The notes beneath the pieces are model-generated. The model was not told where the DNA came from. It saw nothing but the letters and a program-made list of their open reading frames with translations, and made no database searches. The position numbers and the translations under genes are program-made. From Sphagnum compactum (Eukaryota > Bryophyta > Sphagnopsida > Sphagnales), in NCBI GenBank assembly GCA_965153455.1, contig OZ234495.1, positions 18,658,875 to 18,722,874 on the forward strand: a stretch of 64,000 nucleotides of DNA, read 5' to 3'. Of the stretch, positions 59,720-64,000 are shown one piece after another (positions within the stretch are counted from its first letter, which is position 1; every line of letters begins with the position of its first letter).

Positions 59720-61230
59720 TAGTAGTATGAACGAAAGTGACAGTCTCTCACTTGTACAGGACCATCAACAGTAACATGTATGATAGTGGACATCCTACCC
59801 ACTGCCTTCACCTGCCCCCAACAGTGGGTATAGGTAACCACTAGCCTACTACCTACTGAGTATTTGTCACGAGTTTGGAAGCAGCAGGAAGACTCACCAT
59901 GATCATGGCTAGCAACCAACAACATAGAAGGTGGAGAACGTAGAGAAAAACAGAGAGAAGAGAACAAAAAGTACACACAAAAAGAAGGAAAAACATAGAT
60001 TGAAAAACAACAGGGGAAAAACAAAGAAGCACTGCTAATCAAGGCCAAAACAACTGTGATCAGCAGAATACAAGACAGAAAACAGGATAAAAACAGGTCA
60101 GAGGGCTTCAATACCAAATCCAACTAGAACTTGAATTGTGGTGTGGCAGGAAAGGAGGGCATTCTGCAAAGATGAATGAGAGAAGCAGGCCAAAGAGGAA
60201 GCCTGAGGAACTGGAACTTGGCAAGGCGCAGAAATACATTCCAGAGAGAGGAAGAACTGCAGAGAGTTGCCATTGTCAAGGCCTGTTTGGAGCTTTATCT
60301 TCTGGACACAGATCTAAACCAGAAAAAATAAGATCGATGAAGTTGCAGAGAAATCTCCACAACAACAATCAAAGGTAACACGACAATGAGTGCAGTCATA
60401 ACCTCATGAGAGTCGCTCACAAAGTGACAGACCATCACCTTCATCACGAACGGCAGTGACGAGCTGCCATGACTACCCACTGAGTTCATCAGCTCCCAAC
60501 AGTGGGTGTAGATAAGCATATAATAATCTTCCCAAAAAACTTGGGCAAACCATTATACACAATCTGCGTCCTGAGTTTCTGTTGCCTTTCCGGAAGCAAT
60601 GGGAAGACTCAGACGTGATGTTGGCTAGCACTCAAGAGACATTGCTAATCAAAAAAGTCAACAGTGTCCTCATTCAAGCTGCAACAAGCTTCTGAAGGAA
60701 AGAGCTTTTATTTCATTTTAGCTTCTGGACACAGATCTAAACCAGAAAAAATAAGAATAACAAGGTTTAGGACACGACAGCAAGAGATGCAGCTGACTGA
60801 GACTAGAAATCTGACATTAAGTCTATTTGTCATATGTTCTTGAAATTCCAGAGAAATCCCCACAACAGCACCGTGATGGTAACACTACAAGTAACACTAC
60901 AGTGACTGCAGCCATGAGCTTATGAGAGTCACTCACAAAGTATCAGACCATCACCCTCATCACAATCAGAACAGCAGTGATGAGCTGCCAGAACTACCAA
61001 CTAACTTCGTAAGCTCCCTGATCATCAGTCTCATATGGTGCAGATAGGCGTATAATAACCTGCCCAAAATCTGGGCAAACCAATATACGAAATCTTGAGC
61101 TTCTGTCGCATTTCCAGAAGAAACAGAAAGACTCAGTTGTGATATTGGCTAGCACTCAAGAGCCATCACTATTCACAATAGGTCAATAGCATCCTCATCC
61201 AAGCTGCAACAAACAAGCTTGTTGAGGGAA
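59720..61230. repeat. Diverged triplicated unit with conserved hairpin
   Basis: Three units share ordered boxes: GACAGWCYMTCAC, CTACCCACTG..CAACAGTGGGTRTAG, TTYSRGAAGCARYRGGAAGACTCA and TTGGCTAGCACTCAAGAG. Anchors for the last box lie at about 59,905, 60,621 and 61,145, so spacing is about 716 and 524 bp. Units 2 and 3 also share TCTGGACACAGATCTAAACC (60,301 and 60,724). In units 1 and 2 CCCACTG pairs with CAGTGGG to form a short hairpin. A GGCTTCAATACCAAA motif (60,104-60,118), weakly like a reversed tRNA-iMet primer-binding site, hints at a retroelement origin, but no protease, RT or integrase is present. Confidence 0.6.
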
Positions 61231-61713
61231 AGCTTCATTTCATTTTAGCTTGTCCCTGGAAAAGCAATTTGTCACAGCTCAAAGAGACCCACCAGTATCT
61301 GCAAGATTAGAGAGCTACTGGCTAACATGTGTCCTCATATAAGATTCAAATTTCCTGCTCACAGCCCAAACTACACATTTTGTCTGAGTTAAGGAAATGC
61401 AAAGCAATACTTAAAGCATAAGAAAACCCCACACACTCTTGACAACAGAAATTGCTATCCTGCAATGCTCTTCACTATTCCAATAAAACCATCTGATCAA
61501 GCTATTCTCAGTTGCCACATCCCAAGAAAGCAACACTAATCATCACTGGAAATTCTTCTTCTTAGATGATCAAACGACCACAACACAGGCTACAAACAAA
61601 TCGTGATGTTTGTCTGTCATCTTCAAGAAAGCAAAAGCAACCCAGAAACTGATAACCCTCCCATTATGACGTCGCTGTATTTTCTAACTTTGCCCAAGCC
61701 TGTAAAGCATCCA
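61231..61713. other. Region 3' of RPS26
   Basis: No coding signal. The right-hand part is probably the RPS26 3' UTR (minus strand). Confidence 0.5.
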
Positions 61714-62227
61714 TCAAGGCTTGGGTCCAGCGGCAGGACGTGCTCCCGGTGCGGCTCCAGGTCGAGGAGCAGCGTCATCCTTGCGCTTGAAGCGCTGAGG
61801 CGGCTCCCGGATCCGCCGCGCCTCACGAGATCGAACTCGCACCACATGCGAGTGAATTGCACAGGAGATGCAATACTGCATCTTGGCATACAGCTTCGGG
61901 AGCACGTATCCGTCATAGATGCAAGCCTCCTGGACATCCCGCACGGCAGCCTGCTCCACGATGTTACGAACCAGGAACCGCTTCACGGCCTTGTCCTGCA
62001 CCATTCATTCGAGCATGTGGCGGGGGGCAGAAGGAGTCAAACAGCAATCTAGAGTCATAACTTCGAGAAGGAGATTCTGAAAAAGCTCTGAGGAAAATTG
62101 CGTATTTCAGGAAGTGTACTGCGGTGCATACCTTGGGGACACAACGCCCACAGTTGGAACAGCGGATTGGGTTCACATGACCACGCCCATGCTTGTTGCG
62201 TCCTCCGTTACGCCGCTTGACCGTCAT
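61714..62227 (-). CDS. RPS26: 40S ribosomal protein S26 (eS26), two exons
   Basis: eS26 is a zinc-binding small-subunit protein near the mRNA exit channel. The CDS is 62,227-62,132 joined to 61,995-61,714, giving 125 residues. The junction is CCCCAAG|GTATGC and GGTGCAG|GACAAG, between Lys32 and Asp33, a phase-0 site. The N terminus reads [18 protein letters not shown] and [12 protein letters not shown]. The zinc ligands Cys23, Cys26, Cys74 and Cys77 ([10 protein letters not shown]) are all present, as are [39 protein letters not shown] and a Pro/Ala/Gly-rich basic tail ending GPKP. Length fits the family (115-133). It is divergent from the ankyrin/AAA gene to the right. Telo boxes upstream match the usual plant ribosomal-protein promoter. 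Confidence 0.97.
61996..62131 (-). other. RPS26 intron
   Basis: A 136 bp GT-AG intron (donor 62,131-62,130, acceptor 61,997-61,996) separates the first zinc-ligand pair from the rest of the protein. Confidence 0.93.
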
Positions 62228-63015
62228 GACTGGTGCAACTAGGTAGCGCCACTACTGGTTGAAGATGATAAACCAAAGAACAGAAAGCCACAACAAGAAA
62301 GACCACGAAGAGAAGCAGCGACAACGCCGCACAAAAGAACGAGATAGGGAGAGACAAAGGCAGGGCTCCAAACCCTAAAGAACGAGCTCCAAACCCTAAA
62401 GGATGAGAGAACGACAGAGAGAAAGGCTAGAGCTCCGAACCCTAAAACAGGCTAGGCTCTTGTTTGGCAGGCAGCTGTAGAGAGCGACAAACCGATCTTC
62501 GGACGGCGAAAAACGTATGTGCGGTTACGTGACTCTCTGGTCCTGCAATCGTTTGGTCGTCGGACTGCTGCCGCAGTCGGCCGGATCGAACGCGTGCGCA
62601 AAAATTCCGCAATCTTCGTCGAAGCAGAAGCACCTTCTCCAGACTGTGTTGCAGTTGTTGCCATGTGTCTCTCTCTGTGTTGTGCGTGGAATAATTTCCG
62701 CGTTCGCTCGGTAGCTGCTGAGAAAGAAAAGGCAAGAATCTTGTCTTGAATTCAAACAGTTTGGACTGCAAATGCTGACGTATTTGTGCATTTGCGAATG
62801 TGTTGATGTATGTATGTTTTTGAAGGAAGCTCTGTTGAGACTCGGATCCAGCACTGCGATGGTTTTTTTGAGCTCAAATGCGGAGAGGATTGAGGTTCTC
62901 AGAGTCCGGACTTTTGTAATTGGACTTGGGATGAGACATCGTCGTCGTGGTTTGGAGCTTCATCGGTTTTCGTTTCCGGCGTGAGAAAGGGTAGCGATTG
63001 TTTGATGGTTTTGCA
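62228..63015. promoter_or_regulatory. Divergent promoter of RPS26 and the ankyrin/AAA gene
   Basis: The 788 bp between the two start codons holds three telo boxes ((A)AACCCTAA at 62,370-62,378, 62,391-62,399 and 62,439-62,446), which in plants mark ribosomal-protein and cell-cycle promoters. They are within about 220 bp of the RPS26 start. The centre (62,470-62,720) is GC/CG-rich. Short frames here are fortuitous. Confidence 0.75.
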
Positions 63016-64000
63016 ATGGAGGAAATGATGGAGTATGAGTATAACGCGCACATCCACAAGCAGCAGCAACATCAACAAAAGGAACAGCAACAGACTCAGT
63101 TGTCAGTCTCAGATGTCCATCAGCGTCGGAGGCCGAAGAAGAAGCCGCTCTCTATTCACGATGCAGCTCAAGCCGGGGATGTGAAATCTCTCCAGAGCAA
63201 GCTAGAGGAAGATACGGGGCTAATCAACTCCCGGAATCCGATCGTAAGCTTGCTGTCGCTTGGTGTGGAACACGAGCTTACATCTGTAGTGTAGAAAGAT
63301 TACAAAAGGCATGAATCTTGTGTCTTAGTCTTGCAGAATTGCTCAGAGGATTGCTGCTGAATTGCAAAGCAAGCTTATCAGCTTTTGTCAAGGTAGTAAT
63401 CATCATGTATGTATCACCGAGTTTCTTAAGGGAAGAGATGGTACCAGGTCTTGATTATGCCTTACAGATGGTGCAATTGGTTGGCAGATGACAGAGACGC
63501 CGCTGCATAGGGCAGCTGCAAGCAATGAGGTCGATGCAGTGAAGTTTCTGTTGGAATGGCAAGGTGCTGAGAAGGTTGAACTGGAAACCAAGAATATGGT
63601 GAGGAACTCTTTCTTTGGCTTGAGCCATTTACTTTCTCTTAAACTTTGTTTAACAAATGTAGGTTCCTCCCTCTCACACATTTTGCTGCAACATGAATGG
63701 CTTCTTCAACAGATCTGCATTGCTGGTTTTGCAGAGTAGATCAGCTTCATGTCATATTGTGTTCTCACATGGATGATCAGTGGTGTCACATGTTCAGTAT
63801 GGCGAGACACCCTTGCACCTGGCTGCCAAGAATGGCTGCACAGAGATCATGAAATTGCTACTACAGCATGGAGCCTATATAGAGGCAAGAGCAAATGTGA
63901 GTATCTGGTCTGCATCCGCACATGCAGCAGCTCTATCCAGTCTTCTATGCCTCATGTCTGGTTGCATGTGCGGTCTTGAACTGTGAAGGTTTCTGACAAT
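63016..64000 (+). CDS. Ankyrin-repeat/CbbX-type AAA-ATPase gene, 5' part (continues past the right edge)
   Basis: The visible exons are 63,016-63,243, 63,488-63,598 and 63,798-63,896, all joined in phase 0, giving 146 residues. The N terminus is Gln/His-rich, then RRRPKKKPLSIHDAAQAGDV and LINSRNPI; exon 2 reads MTETPLHRAAASNEVDAVKF and EWQGAEKVELETKNM; exon 3 reads YGETPLHLAAKNGCTEIMKL and HGAYIEARAN. These are ankyrin repeats with the GxTPLHxAA signature. The exact wording (WQGAxKVELExxNM-YGETPLHxAAKNGC) matches the plant family with N-terminal ankyrins and a C-terminal CbxX/CfqX AAA domain (as in Arabidopsis At3g24530). The AAA part lies beyond the window, so that assignment is inferred. 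Donors are ATC|GTAAGC, ATG|GTGAGG and AAT|GTGAGT. A small overlapping upstream ATG (63,005) opens a short uORF. Confidence 0.87.
63244..63487 (+). other. Ankyrin/AAA gene intron 1
   Basis: A 244 bp intron, GTAAGC to TTGGCAG, phase 0. The reading frame running into it past Ile76 stops soon after, which supports its removal. Confidence 0.85.
63599..63797 (+). other. Ankyrin/AAA gene intron 2
   Basis: A 199 bp intron, GTGAGG to TGTTCAG, phase 0, between the first and second ankyrin units. Confidence 0.88.

Noticed and set aside
61857-62060. Plus-strand frames over RPS26
   Set aside because: Antisense to RPS26 exon 2 and intron; no independent support.

Overview
The window is nuclear DNA from a land plant. 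The evidence is: spliced genes with GT-AG introns of about 100-240 bp; plant-type gene families (a HOOKLESS1-like acetyltransferase and an ankyrin/CbbX-type AAA protein); telo-box motifs (AAACCCTAA) beside a ribosomal-protein gene; interstitial plant telomere repeats (TTTAGGG); and very AT-rich, repeat-laden intergenic DNA. The protein sequences look somewhat unlike typical flowering-plant versions. A seed-free lineage (bryophyte, lycophyte or fern) is my guess, but the sequence alone does not settle it.

Layout. 1-1,300: a promoter-like, partly GC-rich stretch with a perfect G-box and CT/GAA tracts, perhaps belonging to a gene left of the window. 1,300-23,150: a gene desert made of minisatellites, interstitial telomeric repeats, a dispersed repeat copy and a decayed pogo/CENP-B-type transposase (about 11.16-12.53 kb). 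23,150-31,170: a gene island with MPP6 (M-phase phosphoprotein 6, an exosome cofactor; minus strand), a shared GC-rich upstream region and a broken U1-type zinc-finger coding segment on the plus strand. 31,170-37,900: AT-rich repeats including two tRNA-like (SINE-type) modules. 37,900-39,950: a dispersed repeat copy and a 2 x 159 bp duplication. 39,959-41,689: a two-exon HLS1-like N-acetyltransferase (minus), followed upstream by its promoter with a 73 bp duplication. 43,604-43,696: a U6 snRNA pseudogene. 44,553-44,671: a MITE-like inverted repeat. 52,632-52,745: a 37-residue OST4 gene (minus). 57,521-59,336: a second, different decayed DDE transposase (minus). 59,720-61,230: a triplicated unit with a conserved hairpin. 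61,714-62,227: RPS26 (minus). 63,016-64,000: the 5' part of an ankyrin/AAA-ATPase gene (plus), which continues past the right edge.

The recognisable genes are housekeeping or regulatory and do not form a pathway: RNA surveillance (MPP6), N-glycosylation (OST4), translation (RPS26), probable hormone-linked acetylation (HLS1-like) and a probable chaperone-like AAA ATPase. RPS26 and the ankyrin/AAA gene are divergent and share about 790 bp between start codons. I found no convincing novel multi-gene system. The points most worth checking are the tiny OST4 gene, the frameshifted zinc-finger locus, the U6 pseudogene that lost its catalytic ACAGAGA box, the two transposase relics and several repeat families that recur across the window.
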